A stretch of DNA of 64,000 nt from NCBI RefSeq assembly GCF_003667825.1, contig NZ_CP033043.1, forward strand, positions 2,709,501-2,773,500, read 5' to 3'. Below, one piece after another: positions 38,546 to 47,764 of the stretch. The translations under genes were made by a program, and so were the position numbers. Position 1 is the first letter of the stretch. Each line of letters starts with the position of its first letter. Below the pieces are notes generated by a model. The model saw only the letters and a program-made list of their open reading frames with translations. It was not told where the DNA came from and made no database searches. Origin of the DNA: Metabacillus litoralis. GTDB lineage: Bacteria; Bacillota; Bacilli; Bacillales; Bacillaceae.

Positions 38546-39319
38546 TTAAACAACTTTCGCTTCATTTCTAAGTAATGAAACTAATTCTTTTACTTGATCC
38601 CCTATTTCACCTTCTAATACTTTTCCAGCCTCTTTTTTCGGTGGTAAATAGATTTCAATTGTTTTTGTTTTAGCTTCAACATCGTCTTCGTCTAAATCAA
38701 GATCATCTAATTCAAGCTCATCTAATGGCTTTTTCTTTGCTTTCATAATTCCTGGTAATGATGGATAACGAGGTTCATTTAACCCCTGTTGAGCTGTTAC
38801 AAGAAGTGGAAGAGATGCTTCAATAACCTCAGAGTCTCCCTCTACATCTCGAACAATCGTTGCTTTGTCTCCATCAATTTCAAGCTTAGTAATGGTTGTT
38901 ACATACGCAATATCTAATAACTCAGCTAGTCTTGGACCAACCTGACCAGATCCACCGTCAATAGCTACATTTCCACCTAGGATAATATCTACTTCTTGGT
39001 CTTTAAGATATTCAGCTAAAATTCTTGAGGTTGAATATTGATCACCATTTTCTAAATCATCTTCAGTATTAATTAAAACAGCTTTATCACACCCCATAGC
39101 CAAAGCTGTTCTTAATTCTTTCTCTGAATCCTCTCCACCAATTGTGACTACCGTTACTTCTCCCCCATTTGCATCACGTAATTGAATAGCTTCTTCGATT
39201 GCATATTCATCATAAGGATTTATAATAAACTCTGCTCCATCCTCATTGATTTTTCCATTTTGCACAGCAATCTTTTCCTCAGTATCAAACGTTCTTTTCA
39301 TAATTACGAAGATATTCAT
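38546..39319 (-). CDS. etfB: Electron transfer flavoprotein, beta subunit
   Basis: The AMP-binding partner of EtfA, 257 residues from MNIFVIMKRTFDTEEKI, which follows a GGGGGAATGG ribosome site; five residues of a longer frame are excluded. Family blocks visible are NPYDEYAIEEAIQLRD near residues 34-49, ALAMGCDKAVLI near 78-89 and VDGGSGQVGPRLAELL near 117-132. It lies between fadB and etfA. Confidence 0.96.
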   Translation of the reverse strand: MNIFVIMKRTFDTEEKIAVQNGKINEDGAEFIINPYDEYAIEEAIQLRDANGGEVTVVTIGGEDSEKELRTALAMGCDKAVLINTEDDLENGDQYSTSRILAEYLKDQEVDIILGGNVAIDGGSGQVGPRLAELLDIAYVTTITKLEIDGDKATIVRDVEGDSEVIEASLPLLVTAQQGLNEPRYPSLPGIMKAKKKPLDELELDDLDLDEDDVEAKTKTIEIYLPPKKEAGKVLEGEIGDQVKELVSLLRNEAKVV

Positions 39320-39361
39320 TTTCCATTCCCCCATGTTAAGTTAAGTATTTTAATAGATACT

Positions 39362-40135
39362 TTATTTTCCCGTAAAATTCGGCTTTCTCTTTTCAATAAA
39401 AGCTGTAATCCCCTCTTTTGCATCAGCGCTATTAAAAAGTTCCCCAAAAAGCTTAGCTTCCTGTTTCATTCCTTCCTCATAGGTGGAGATTTTAGAAGCA
39501 TTTAAAAGTGATATGACTGCTTTAACTGAGCCTGGACTTTTTTGAGCAAACTTGCCAGCTAATTTCTTTGCTTCTTCTAACATACTCTCTTGCGGGTAGG
39601 CATGATTTGCAAGACCTAGTTCTACTGCTTCCTTCCCTAGGATTGGTTCACTTGTTACCATCATTTCTAATGCACGGCCCCTACCGATATATCTTGGTAG
39701 CCTTTGAGTACCACCAAAACCTGGAATAATTCCTAGTTGTAATTCCGGTAATCCAAGCTTAGCATCTTCCGTTACAATTCGTAGATGACAAGACATTGCA
39801 AGTTCTAAACCGCCCCCTAATGCAGCACCATGTATGGCTGCAATAATCGGCTTAGGGAAGTTTTCAATTCTTTCAAATATTTTCTGTCCCTCTTCTGCTA
39901 ATTTTGAAAACTCTCCATCTGATGAAACAGTAACAAACTCCTTAATATCTGCTCCAGCAGAGAAAAATCTTCCTTCACCATGAAGTACGACCGCTCGGAC
40001 CTGGTCATCTTGTTCAATTGAATCAAGTAAAATTGAAAGCTCTTTCAAAACATTTGATGAAAGTGCATTTGCTGGTTCATGATTAATCGTCACAACAGCA
40101 ACATTTTTTTCTTTGGTTAGCCTTAACAGCTTCAT
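39362..40135 (-). CDS. fadB: Enoyl-CoA hydratase FadB
   Basis: A crotonase-fold enzyme of 257 residues that hydrates trans-2-enoyl-CoA in fatty-acid beta-oxidation. The CoA-binding and oxyanion blocks are visible: GRFFSAGADIKEF near residues 55-67 and AAIHGAALGGGLELAMSCHLRIV near 97-119. The catalytic glutamates are in the ALGGGLELA and LPELQLGIIPGFGG blocks (around 110 and 130). It lies between fadR and etfB in the operon. B. subtilis FadB has the same length and place. Confidence 0.94.
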   Translation of the reverse strand: MKLLRLTKEKNVAVVTINHEPANALSSNVLKELSILLDSIEQDDQVRAVVLHGEGRFFSAGADIKEFVTVSSDGEFSKLAEEGQKIFERIENFPKPIIAAIHGAALGGGLELAMSCHLRIVTEDAKLGLPELQLGIIPGFGGTQRLPRYIGRGRALEMMVTSEPILGKEAVELGLANHAYPQESMLEEAKKLAGKFAQKSPGSVKAVISLLNASKISTYEEGMKQEAKLFGELFNSADAKEGITAFIEKRKPNFTGK

Positions 40136-40240
40136 CTAATTCCTCCTATTTACTAAAATCTACTTAAATGTATTTTCTTTATAGTAGGAAAATGCCTTAT
40201 TTATCATGTCCCCTCCCTTATTTAGAGAAGGGAACAAATT

Positions 40241-40834
40241 TCATGAGGATTTAGGTGTCACAAAACCGTAAACAAATAAATCGTGAACTTTCTTTGTTTG
40301 ATTAACTAAACTGTATTTTTGTTCATTCATGACCCATGTTGTTACTGTTTCATCAATGGTTCCAAAAATCATTTGTCTTGCTAATCTTACATCTAAGTCT
40401 TGTCTAAATTCTCCACTTTCCTTTCCTTCTTGAATAATTTTGTCAACAACATTGAGGTAACCCTTTAATACCTCGTTTATTCGCAGTCGTAAGTCCTTGT
40501 TAGACTGTCTTAACTCAAGTTGTGTCACAATGGCAAGTTGATGATCTTCTGAAAGTAGTGTAAAGTGTTTTTCAATCAGAGAATACAACTTGTCTGCTGC
40601 ATTTGTTTTATCTTTTATTTCTTCTTCAATTTTTTCTATAAAAACGCCCATCTTCTCTTGAAAAAGAGAAACAAGGATGTCTTCTTTATTTTTAAAATAT
40701 AAGTATATAGTTCCATCAGCAACTCCAGCTTGCTTAGCAATCTTGGATACTTGTGCTTGATGATAACCATTTTCTGCAATTACAATAACAGCTGCATCAA
40801 TGATCTGAATAAACTTTGGTTTCTTCTGTCTCAA
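40241..40834 (-). CDS. fadR: Fatty-acid degradation repressor FadR (TetR family)
   Basis: A TetR-type repressor that releases DNA on binding long-chain acyl-CoA. I choose a TTG start giving (M)RQKKPKFIQIIDAAVIVIAE and 197 residues, preceded by AAAGGAG. A longer frame from an ATG at 40879 would have its first codons inside the perfect FadR operator at 40861-40878, which argues against it. The helix-turn-helix is AQVSKIAKQAGVADGTIYLYF (about residues 27-47). The C-terminal block RQMIFGTIDETVTTWVM is typical of Bacillus FadR. It follows lcfA and precedes fadB. Confidence 0.94.
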   Translation of the reverse strand: MRQKKPKFIQIIDAAVIVIAENGYHQAQVSKIAKQAGVADGTIYLYFKNKEDILVSLFQEKMGVFIEKIEEEIKDKTNAADKLYSLIEKHFTLLSEDHQLAIVTQLELRQSNKDLRLRINEVLKGYLNVVDKIIQEGKESGEFRQDLDVRLARQMIFGTIDETVTTWVMNEQKYSLVNQTKKVHDLFVYGFVTPKSS

Positions 40835-40860
40835 TGTAATGTTCGACTCCTTTTTCTTAA

Positions 40861-40878
40861 TGAATGAATCATCATTCA
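40861..40878. promoter_or_regulatory. FadR operator ahead of fadR
   Basis: TGAATGAATCATCATTCA (plus strand) is an 18-bp near-perfect palindrome equal to the B. subtilis FadR site consensus TGAATGAMTANTCATTCA at nearly every position. It lies 27 bases upstream of the fadR start. It suggests autoregulated transcription of fadR-fadB-etfBA from a promoter separate from that of lcfA. Confidence 0.88.
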
Positions 40879-40959
40879 TAATTCAATCTTAAGTTTTCCT
40901 TAGCTTTATGTCAAGCCCTCAATTAGCAATTTTTTATTTTCATTTTTCAATATGTAATC

Positions 40960-40998
40960 GAGAGGGTCTTTAGTATAAAACCCTAAAACCCTCTCTCT
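40960..40998 (-). terminator. Hairpin after lcfA, possible terminator
   Basis: GAGAGGGT and ACCCTCTC (40960-40967 and 40988-40995) pair, with an inner CTTTAG/CTAAA extension. The minus-strand tail lacks a T tract, so it may be a partial terminator or attenuator between lcfA and fadR. Confidence 0.5.
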
Positions 40999-41009
40999 TT
41001 ATTTCACTA

Positions 41010-42698
41010 TTAGTTTGCGTTTTTCATTTTTTCTTTTTCCTCTTCAACTAATGCACGTCTTAATATTTTTCCGACAGCTGTTTTAGGAAGATCGTCTCTA
41101 AATTCATAAATATGTGGTACCTTATATGCCGCTAAATGTTTACGCGCATATTCATTAAATTCCTCGGCTGTTGCATGTTGATGATCCTTTAAAACTATAT
41201 AAGCTTTTACTGTCTCTCCACGATAGGGATCAGGAATTCCCGCAACCACTACCTCTTTGACTTTTTCATGCTCGTATAGAATTTCTTCAATCTCACGTGG
41301 GTAAATATTAAACCCACCAGCAATAATCATATCCTTCTTACGATCTACAATATAAAAGTAACCTTCTTCATCCATGTAGCCAATATCACCTGTTAGCAGC
41401 CAACCATCTTTAATCGTCGCTTCTGTTTCTTCCTTTTTATTCCAATATCCTTGCATAACTTGAGGACCTCTAATCGCAATCTCTCCAAGTTCATTCGGCT
41501 CAGCGATCCCCCCATTTTCATAAGAAAGAACAACTGCGTCTGTGTTTGGCCATGGAACACCAATACTGCCTTTCTTTCTTTTCCCCCAAATAAAATTTGA
41601 ATGAGTAACGGGAGATGCTTCCGATAAGCCATAGCCTTCTACTAATTTCCCACCTGTTATTTGTTCAAATTTTTCTTGTATTTCCACAGGAAGCGGAGCG
41701 GATCCACTTATGCAGCATTCGATTGAGGAAAGATTATACTTATGAATATCAGGATGATTCAAAAGTGCAATATAAATTGTTGGAGCACCTGGAAATAATG
41801 TTGGCTTTAATTTTTCAATTGTTTTTAATGTATCTGTGGCATCAAACTTTGGTAAAAGAATCATTTTAAAGCTTTGCATCACAGATAAGTTCATAACAGT
41901 TGTCATCCCATAAACATGAAAGAAAGGAATAATTCCTAATACAGATTCTTCCCCTCTTTTGCATTTGTACATCCATGCTGCACACATCTTTGTGTTTGAA
42001 ACAACATTTTCATGTGAAAGCATAACACCCTTAGGAAAACCTGTCGTACCTCCAGTATATTGCAGGAGGGCCACGTCTTCTGAAGGAATATATGCTGGTA
42101 CTTCAACAGAAGGCTTTGATAATTCCATAATTTTTTTAAACAAATGCGTGCTGCCCTCATGTTCTACTTTTACAACGATTTGATTTTGCTTCTTTTGGAC
42201 AAAAGGATACAATAAATTTTTCGGAAATGGCAAATAATCTTTAATGCCTGTGACGATAATATGCCGCAATTTTGTTAACGCTTTCATTTTAGAAACTCTC
42301 GGATATAATAAATCAAGCGTTACGATAAAAGTGGACTCGCTGTCTTTTAGTTGGTATTCTAATTCTCTTTCCATATATAAAGGATTCGTCTGGACAACTA
42401 TACCGCCAGCTAGTAATACAGCATAATAAGAGATCACTGCTTGTGGACAATTTGGAAGCATTATTGACACACGATCTCCCTTTTCTAACCCCAAGGATTG
42501 GAAATAATTCGCCAGCTTTAAAGATTGATCATATAGGTCTGAATAGGTTAACTCCTTTCCTAAAAAATGAATAGCGATTTTATTAGGAAATTCTAGTGCA
42601 GATTGCTCTAAATAATAATGCAGTGGTTTTTGATCAGTATTAATTTGATGAGGAATTTCGGTAGGATATAATGATAACCAAGGTTTTTGACTTTCCAT
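41010..42698 (-). CDS. lcfA: Long-chain fatty-acid-CoA ligase LcfA
   Basis: An AMP-forming acyl-CoA synthetase that activates fatty acids for beta-oxidation. The start MESQKPWLSLYPTEIPHQIN directly follows AGGAGGAGGAG and gives 562 residues; 26 residues of a longer frame are excluded. The ATP/AMP signature YTGGTTGFPKGV is near residues 215-226, followed by the SGSAPLP and GYGLSEASPV blocks near 345-375. Downstream are the hinge block TGDIGYMDEEGYFYIVDRKKDMI (about 435-457) and the catalytic lysine in PKTAVGKILRRAL near the C-terminus. It heads the fatty-acid degradation group. Confidence 0.96.
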   Translation of the reverse strand: MESQKPWLSLYPTEIPHQINTDQKPLHYYLEQSALEFPNKIAIHFLGKELTYSDLYDQSLKLANYFQSLGLEKGDRVSIMLPNCPQAVISYYAVLLAGGIVVQTNPLYMERELEYQLKDSESTFIVTLDLLYPRVSKMKALTKLRHIIVTGIKDYLPFPKNLLYPFVQKKQNQIVVKVEHEGSTHLFKKIMELSKPSVEVPAYIPSEDVALLQYTGGTTGFPKGVMLSHENVVSNTKMCAAWMYKCKRGEESVLGIIPFFHVYGMTTVMNLSVMQSFKMILLPKFDATDTLKTIEKLKPTLFPGAPTIYIALLNHPDIHKYNLSSIECCISGSAPLPVEIQEKFEQITGGKLVEGYGLSEASPVTHSNFIWGKRKKGSIGVPWPNTDAVVLSYENGGIAEPNELGEIAIRGPQVMQGYWNKKEETEATIKDGWLLTGDIGYMDEEGYFYIVDRKKDMIIAGGFNIYPREIEEILYEHEKVKEVVVAGIPDPYRGETVKAYIVLKDHQHATAEEFNEYARKHLAAYKVPHIYEFRDDLPKTAVGKILRRALVEEEKEKMKNAN

Positions 42699-42801
42699 TT
42701 TACTCTCCTCCTCCTGAGGGATATATAAGCAATGAGGAAATCTAATCTTTTTGAAAATATTCACTTGCGCTTCCACTTAAAAAAAGTATAGCAGATTTTT
42801 T

Positions 42802-42816
42802 TATTTTCAGAAATAT
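42802..42816. promoter_or_regulatory. Possible CodY box upstream of lcfA
   Basis: TATTTTCAGAAATAT matches the CodY consensus at 12 of 15 positions and is palindromic. It lies next to a TATACT -10 element of the presumed lcfA promoter (minus strand, near 42786-42791). Base composition here is AT-rich, so chance is possible. Confidence 0.35.
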
Positions 42817-42867
42817 AAAATATTTATAAAAGGCATACTCACTATATGATGACTAAATTAAACAAAT

Positions 42868-42898
42868 AAAAAAGCCTGACATATAGCCAGACTTTTTA
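42868..42898 (-). terminator. Terminator after the yshE group
   Basis: On the minus strand AAAAAGTCTGG pairs with TCAGGCTTTTT (one G-U pair) and has a T tract. It closes the mutS2-yshE-small ORF transcript. Confidence 0.82.
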
Positions 42899-42908
42899 TA
42901 AATATCAT

Positions 42909-42989
42909 TTAAAAGAAAACTAAATAAATAACCCCAATTAAAATAAATAGACCGCATAAACCGAACATTACCTTTGCCAACGTCTCCAA
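42909..42989 (-). CDS. 26-residue putative membrane peptide downstream of yshE
   Basis: A TTG start preceded by AAGGAG with a 9-base spacer opens a frame reading (M)ETLAKVMFGLCGLFILIGVI and ending YLVFF. One hydrophobic helix covers nearly the whole peptide after a short polar N-terminus. It lies 13 bases after yshE on the same strand and before a terminator, so it has everything needed to be translated from the same transcript. I do not recognise a family. Its shortness means it could be a chance frame; the ribosome site and hydrophobicity favour a real gene. Confidence 0.55.
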   Translation of the reverse strand: METLAKVMFGLCGLFILIGVIYLVFF

Positions 42990-43002
42990 TAGTATACACT
43001 CC

Positions 43003-43407
43003 TTATATTGCCGCCCCTATAACAAATGATAAACCTACAGATATGACTAACGAAATAAATCCTACTGCACGATTATCCTTTTGTATCTCTTCATCTATTT
43101 TAAATTTTGGCGTCATAAATTCATAAATAAAATAACCTAAAAGTAACAATATGAAGCCAAATAAACCCGAACCCATCATTTCCAATAAGCTATCATGTTG
43201 ATTAATAGAAAATCGAAAGATATTGGCAATCCCAAAAATTTTCCCACCAGTAGCCATTGCAACGGCAAAATTACCATTTTGAATTTCTTCCCAGTTTTTA
43301 TATTTCGTAACGAGTTCAAATATGGTCAAAAATACAATGATACATAAAACAACAACACTATAGTAGGCAGCAATTTGAACAAGCTCATTTTCCCAAAATG
43401 TATTCAT
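43003..43407 (-). CDS. yshE: DUF350-family membrane protein YshE
   Basis: A 134-residue membrane protein with four predicted helices (about residues 10-30, 46-62, 73-95 and 108-132) and the conserved polar block NFAVAMATGGKIFGIANIFR (about 45-64) typical of DUF350. The function is unknown; family members occur with membrane stress and polyamine-related genes. It follows mutS2 by 15 bases in the same direction, matching the B. subtilis order. Confidence 0.88.
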   Translation of the reverse strand: MNTFWENELVQIAAYYSVVVLCIIVFLTIFELVTKYKNWEEIQNGNFAVAMATGGKIFGIANIFRFSINQHDSLLEMMGSGLFGFILLLLGYFIYEFMTPKFKIDEEIQKDNRAVGFISLVISVGLSFVIGAAI

Positions 43408-43422
43408 ATTATCTTCTCCCCA

Positions 43423-45783
43423 CTATTTGAGTTCTACAATAGTAACTCCTGTACCGCCTTCTCCGGCTTCTCCAAATCGTGTATTTTTCACGCTGCGGTG
43501 ATTCTTTAATAGCTCCTTAACACCTGTTCTCAGCGCGCCTGTTCCTTTTCCGTGGATAATGGAAACTCTTGGATACCCCGCTAAAACCGCGTCATCCAGG
43601 TACTTTTCTACTCTCAATAAGGCATTTTCATACCGTTCTCCACGTAAATCCAATTCAAGCGAGACGTGATAATCTTTCCCTTTTACAGCAGCTAGTGGCT
43701 TTGCTTGTACTTCCTGCTTAGGACGTTTGATGTATTGAAGATCTGCTTCTTTAACCTTCATTTTCATAATTCCCATTTGCACTTGCCATTCATTATCACT
43801 CACTTTTTCAACAAGATGGCCCTTTTGGTCAAAGCTAATCACTTTTACTTCATCACCAGGCAAGAACTCTTGTTTAACAGGCTGCTTTTTCTCTACCTTT
43901 TTGCTTTTCACAAAATGGGGCTGAGCTTCTTCCAGTCGTTTTTTTGCATCAATCAATTCATGCTCCTTAACTTGAGCATGCTGTTCTTTGCGCATCTTTC
44001 TTAAATCTCTAATAATTTGTTCAGCTTCTTTGTTTGCCTCTTCTAGTTTTTCTGCGGCACTACGTTCTGCTTTTTCATATAAGGCGTCACGTTGCTCATT
44101 AAATTCAATGATTTGTTTTTGAAGCTCTTTATGAAGCTTTTCAGCTTCTTGACGAAATCTCTCGGCTTCAACACGTTCATGTTCAGCAGTTTTTTTGCTT
44201 GTTTCTAATGAAGCAATCATTGTATCAACTTCATTACTTTCGTCACTCATTTGTGCTCTTGCCATATTAATGATTTGTTCTTGTAAACCTAATCGCTTAG
44301 AAATTTCAAAAGCGTTACTACGACCGGGTACACCAATTAAAAGCTTATACGTCGGACTTAAGGTTGTGATATCAAACTCAACACTCGCATTAATCACGCC
44401 TGGACGATTGTAGCCATATGCTTTCAATTCCGGATAATGAGTTGTTGCAACAACTCTTGCTCCTCTGTTATACACTTCATCAAGTATAGAAATCGCTAAC
44501 GCTGCCCCTTCTTGCGGATCCGTTCCAGCTCCAAGCTCATCAAACAACACAAGACTTTGGTCATCTGCTTTTTGAAGAATATCAACAATATTCACCATAT
44601 GCGAGGAGAACGTACTTAAACTTTGCTCAATTGATTGCTCATCACCAATATCAGCATATACTGCTTTAAATACAGTCACTTCTGAACCATCTAGTGCTGG
44701 AATTTGTAACCCAGCCTGTGCCATAAGTGTACATAATCCAAGTGTTTTCAAAGCAACAGTTTTACCACCTGTATTTGGTCCTGTAATCACGATTGTTGTG
44801 AAATCAGTTCCTAATTCAATATCATTAGCAACAACTTCGTCTAAAGGTAAAAGTGGATGTCGAGCCTTTAACATTCGAATAACACCATCTTGATTCACTT
44901 CTGGCTTTGTTCCTTTGATTTGCTTTGCATATTTAGCCTTTGTAAACATAAAATCCATGTCTGCTAAGCAATTGACATTTTGTAAAATGTCATCACCCTG
45001 CTCAGCAACTTCCTGTGATAAAAGCGTTAAAATTCGATCGATTTCTACTTTTTCTTTTACCTTAGCCTGCTGCAGAACATTATTCAATTCTACGATAGCT
45101 TGAGGCTCGATAAATAACGTCGCACCAGAGCTGGATTGATCATGAACAATCCCACCATACGAAGCTCGATATTCCTGCTTAACTGGTAAAACAAAACGGT
45201 CATTTCTTATCGTAATAATGGCATCTGATAACATTTTAGAAGCAGAAGACGAGCGGATCATTGATTCTAATTTATCTCTAACTCTTGCTTCATTTGTTCT
45301 TAATTGTTGACGGATTCCTTTTAAAGTGACACTAGCACTATCAAGTACATAACCATTATCATCAATACATTGATTAATATTTCTCTCTAAGTCATGAAGA
45401 ATAATAATCTGCTCTGCAAGTTGTGGCAAATGTGTTAATTCGATTTCTTCCTCTACCATTTTTTCAACAAAACGCTTCATCTGACGTGCTGCATATAAAG
45501 TTCCTGCAACCTCTATTAATTCCACCGAGCTTAACATACCGCCAATTTTCGCTCTTTTCACTGTTGACCTTACATCAACAAGTCCACCTAATGGTATGTT
45601 TCCCTTCAGCCTGAGCACCTTTGCAGCCTCATCTGTTTGCTCTTGGAGGGTGACAACATCCAGGTAATCACTTGAAGGAATAAGTGCCTTTGCCTTCTCT
45701 TTTCCAAGAGAAGAGGAAGCATGTTTTATTAGTTGTTCTTTTACTTTTTCAAACTCTAACACATGTAAAACTTTTTGCTGCAA
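43423..45783 (-). CDS. mutS2: Endonuclease MutS2
   Basis: A MutS-family ATPase of 786 residues. In B. subtilis, MutS2 acts on collided ribosomes and has been linked to recombination control; it is not part of mismatch repair. It lacks the mismatch-recognition domain, as expected. It has a lever/clamp region (about 1-290), the ATPase with Walker A GPNTGGKT near residues 334-341 and [17 protein letters not shown] near 413-429, a long coiled coil (about 515-625) and the C-terminal Smr nuclease domain with [11 protein letters not shown] and HGKGTGALR near 710-765. It is preceded by polX after an 80-base gap with a small hairpin at 45811-45834. Confidence 0.97.
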   Translation of the reverse strand: MQQKVLHVLEFEKVKEQLIKHASSSLGKEKAKALIPSSDYLDVVTLQEQTDEAAKVLRLKGNIPLGGLVDVRSTVKRAKIGGMLSSVELIEVAGTLYAARQMKRFVEKMVEEEIELTHLPQLAEQIIILHDLERNINQCIDDNGYVLDSASVTLKGIRQQLRTNEARVRDKLESMIRSSSASKMLSDAIITIRNDRFVLPVKQEYRASYGGIVHDQSSSGATLFIEPQAIVELNNVLQQAKVKEKVEIDRILTLLSQEVAEQGDDILQNVNCLADMDFMFTKAKYAKQIKGTKPEVNQDGVIRMLKARHPLLPLDEVVANDIELGTDFTTIVITGPNTGGKTVALKTLGLCTLMAQAGLQIPALDGSEVTVFKAVYADIGDEQSIEQSLSTFSSHMVNIVDILQKADDQSLVLFDELGAGTDPQEGAALAISILDEVYNRGARVVATTHYPELKAYGYNRPGVINASVEFDITTLSPTYKLLIGVPGRSNAFEISKRLGLQEQIINMARAQMSDESNEVDTMIASLETSKKTAEHERVEAERFRQEAEKLHKELQKQIIEFNEQRDALYEKAERSAAEKLEEANKEAEQIIRDLRKMRKEQHAQVKEHELIDAKKRLEEAQPHFVKSKKVEKKQPVKQEFLPGDEVKVISFDQKGHLVEKVSDNEWQVQMGIMKMKVKEADLQYIKRPKQEVQAKPLAAVKGKDYHVSLELDLRGERYENALLRVEKYLDDAVLAGYPRVSIIHGKGTGALRTGVKELLKNHRSVKNTRFGEAGEGGTGVTIVELK

Positions 45784-45862
45784 TGTGGTTTACCTCCTAA
45801 TTAGAACAAACATGCCACTATTTTAGTAGGCATGACTTTTTACAAAAACAATGTATAAAGTG

Positions 45863-47587
45863 TTACTCACTATGATGTCTATTTAAAAATGATTTGAGTC
45901 TGTCAAGATCCCAAGTGTTAATAACATTTTCACTCTCAATCCAGCCTTTTTTAGCTGTTGATATACCTATTGTCATATCTTCTAGCATTTCCATATTATG
46001 CGCATCAGTATTAATCACAATTTTCACTCCAGCTTCTTGAGCTTTCCTTACATACTCTGAGTTTAAGTCCAAACGATGAGGATTTGCGTTTAATTCAAGC
46101 GCGGTATCAGTTTCTTTTGCAAGCTGTATTAGTAGATCAATATCCACATCATATCCCTTACGTTTACCAATAATTCTTCCGGTTGGATGTGCAATAATAT
46201 CAACGTGATGATTTTCAAGAGCTGTTTTTAATCTTTTCATAATAACATCCTGTGATTGTGAAAAACTAGAGTGGATAGAAGCGATAACAATGTCCATTTC
46301 CTTTAATAGCTCATCATCATAATCTAATGTAGCATCAGGAAGTATATCCATTTCTACTCCAGCAAGGATTGTTATATCGTCATATTCTTCATTCAGAGCA
46401 TCAATTTCCTTTCTTTGTGCTCTTAATCTTTCAGGTGTTAAACCATTTGCTACTTTTAAATATTGAGAATGATCAGTAATAGCAATATATTTGTAGCCCT
46501 TCTTACGACAAGCCTCTACCATTTCCCTAATCGTAAATGCACCATCACTCCAAGTTGAGTGCATATGAAGATCTCCCTTTATATCTTCTAATGAGATAAG
46601 CTGAGTTCGATGACCAAACGAATCTACCTCTGTTCCATCTTCTCGGATTTCAGGTGAAAAATGTGGGAGGTTAAAATACTGATAAAACTCTTCCTCAGTT
46701 TGAAACGTTTTGATTTCATTTGTTTCTATATTTTCTACACCATATTCACTTATTTTTTCGCCACGCTCTTTTGCAAGCTGCCTCATTCTTACATTATGAT
46801 CCTTTGAGCCCGTAAAATGATGAAGGGTTGTAGCAAATTCTGCAGGCTTAACTAAACGAAAATCAACACTCACTTCATATTCATATTGCAATTGAACTGA
46901 AACTTTCGTATCTCCACTCGCGATAGTGTCTGACAATCTCGGTAAAGCTAAGAGCTGATCTCTTACCTTACTAGGTTCATTTGTAGAAATAATAAAGTCC
47001 AAATCTTTAATTGTTTCTCTCATACGACGCAGACTTCCTGCTCGTGAGTAACTTTCAATTCCTTCACACTCTTCAAGATACGCTTCAATTTCATCAGCTA
47101 TTGGCAACATGAAAGACAATGGTAACCGTTCAGGACGATTGCCCATTTCCTCAATAGCCGCTACTATTTTTTCTTCTGACTTTTTCCCAAAGCCAGCTAA
47201 TCCTTGGATTTTATTTTCTTCACAAGCCCGTTTTAAAGACTCAACACTATCTATATTAAGTTCTTTATATAGCTTAGCAATTTTTTTGCCACCTAATCCC
47301 GGAAGCTTTAATAATGGTAGCAACCCTTCTGGTACCTCTTTTTGCAATTGCTCCAAAACCTCTGATCTTTTTGTCTCAACGAATTCTTTAATCACGGCTG
47401 AAGTGCCTTTTCCAATTCCTGCTATCTTTGTAAAGTCATCAATAAGAGCCAAGCTTCGATCGTCCGATTCTAAAGCATTTGCTGCTTTTCTAAATGCTGA
47501 TATTTTAAAAGGATTTTCTCCTTTTAATTCCATTAATACTGCTATATTTTCTAATAGTCGAATAACATCTTTTTTATGAATATCCAT
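45863..47587 (-). CDS. polX: DNA polymerase/3'-5' exonuclease PolX
   Basis: A family X polymerase for gap filling in base excision repair with an extra PHP domain giving 3'-5' exonuclease and AP-endonuclease activity. The start MDIHKKDVIRLLENIAV after AGAGGTG gives 574 residues. Helix-hairpin-helix motifs are around residues 50-145 (LPGLGGKKIAKLY), the nucleotidyltransferase aspartates in DLDFIIST near 195 and VDFRLV near 240, and the PHP metal ligands in GDLHMHSTWSDG (near 338) and DHSQY, then TDAHN near the C-terminus. A long frame further upstream is not coding; it runs into the inverted repeat at 47677-47764. Confidence 0.96.
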   Translation of the reverse strand: MDIHKKDVIRLLENIAVLMELKGENPFKISAFRKAANALESDDRSLALIDDFTKIAGIGKGTSAVIKEFVETKRSEVLEQLQKEVPEGLLPLLKLPGLGGKKIAKLYKELNIDSVESLKRACEENKIQGLAGFGKKSEEKIVAAIEEMGNRPERLPLSFMLPIADEIEAYLEECEGIESYSRAGSLRRMRETIKDLDFIISTNEPSKVRDQLLALPRLSDTIASGDTKVSVQLQYEYEVSVDFRLVKPAEFATTLHHFTGSKDHNVRMRQLAKERGEKISEYGVENIETNEIKTFQTEEEFYQYFNLPHFSPEIREDGTEVDSFGHRTQLISLEDIKGDLHMHSTWSDGAFTIREMVEACRKKGYKYIAITDHSQYLKVANGLTPERLRAQRKEIDALNEEYDDITILAGVEMDILPDATLDYDDELLKEMDIVIASIHSSFSQSQDVIMKRLKTALENHHVDIIAHPTGRIIGKRKGYDVDIDLLIQLAKETDTALELNANPHRLDLNSEYVRKAQEAGVKIVINTDAHNMEMLEDMTIGISTAKKGWIESENVINTWDLDRLKSFLNRHHSE

Positions 47588-47676
47588 TTTTTTCACCTCT
47601 ATATCTAACACTTCTCTAAAAATGATACAAATAATTAAAGAAAAAGTACAATTTTTACCCATTTCATAACATATCA

Positions 47677-47764
47677 AAAGAGACTGACTCAAACCAAGGG
47701 CAAGATCCTCTGGTCTCATAATTGCTGAGTGATGGAGGGATTACCCTTTTGAGTCAGTCTCTTT
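47677..47764. repeat. Long inverted-repeat element between yshB and polX
   Basis: The 17-base arm AAAGAGACTGACTCAAA (47677-47693) is repeated in inverted orientation at 47748-47764, and an inner AAGGG/CCCTT continues the stem after a bulge. The loop is about 45 bases. The right arm overlaps the yshB stop by two bases. On the minus strand it ends with TTTT, so it may act as a terminator, but the stem and loop are much larger than usual here. Confidence 0.8.

Noticed and set aside
47588-47719. N-terminal extension of polX by 44 residues
   Set aside because: It runs through the inverted-repeat element and lacks similarity to the family; the ATG at 47587 has a good ribosome site.
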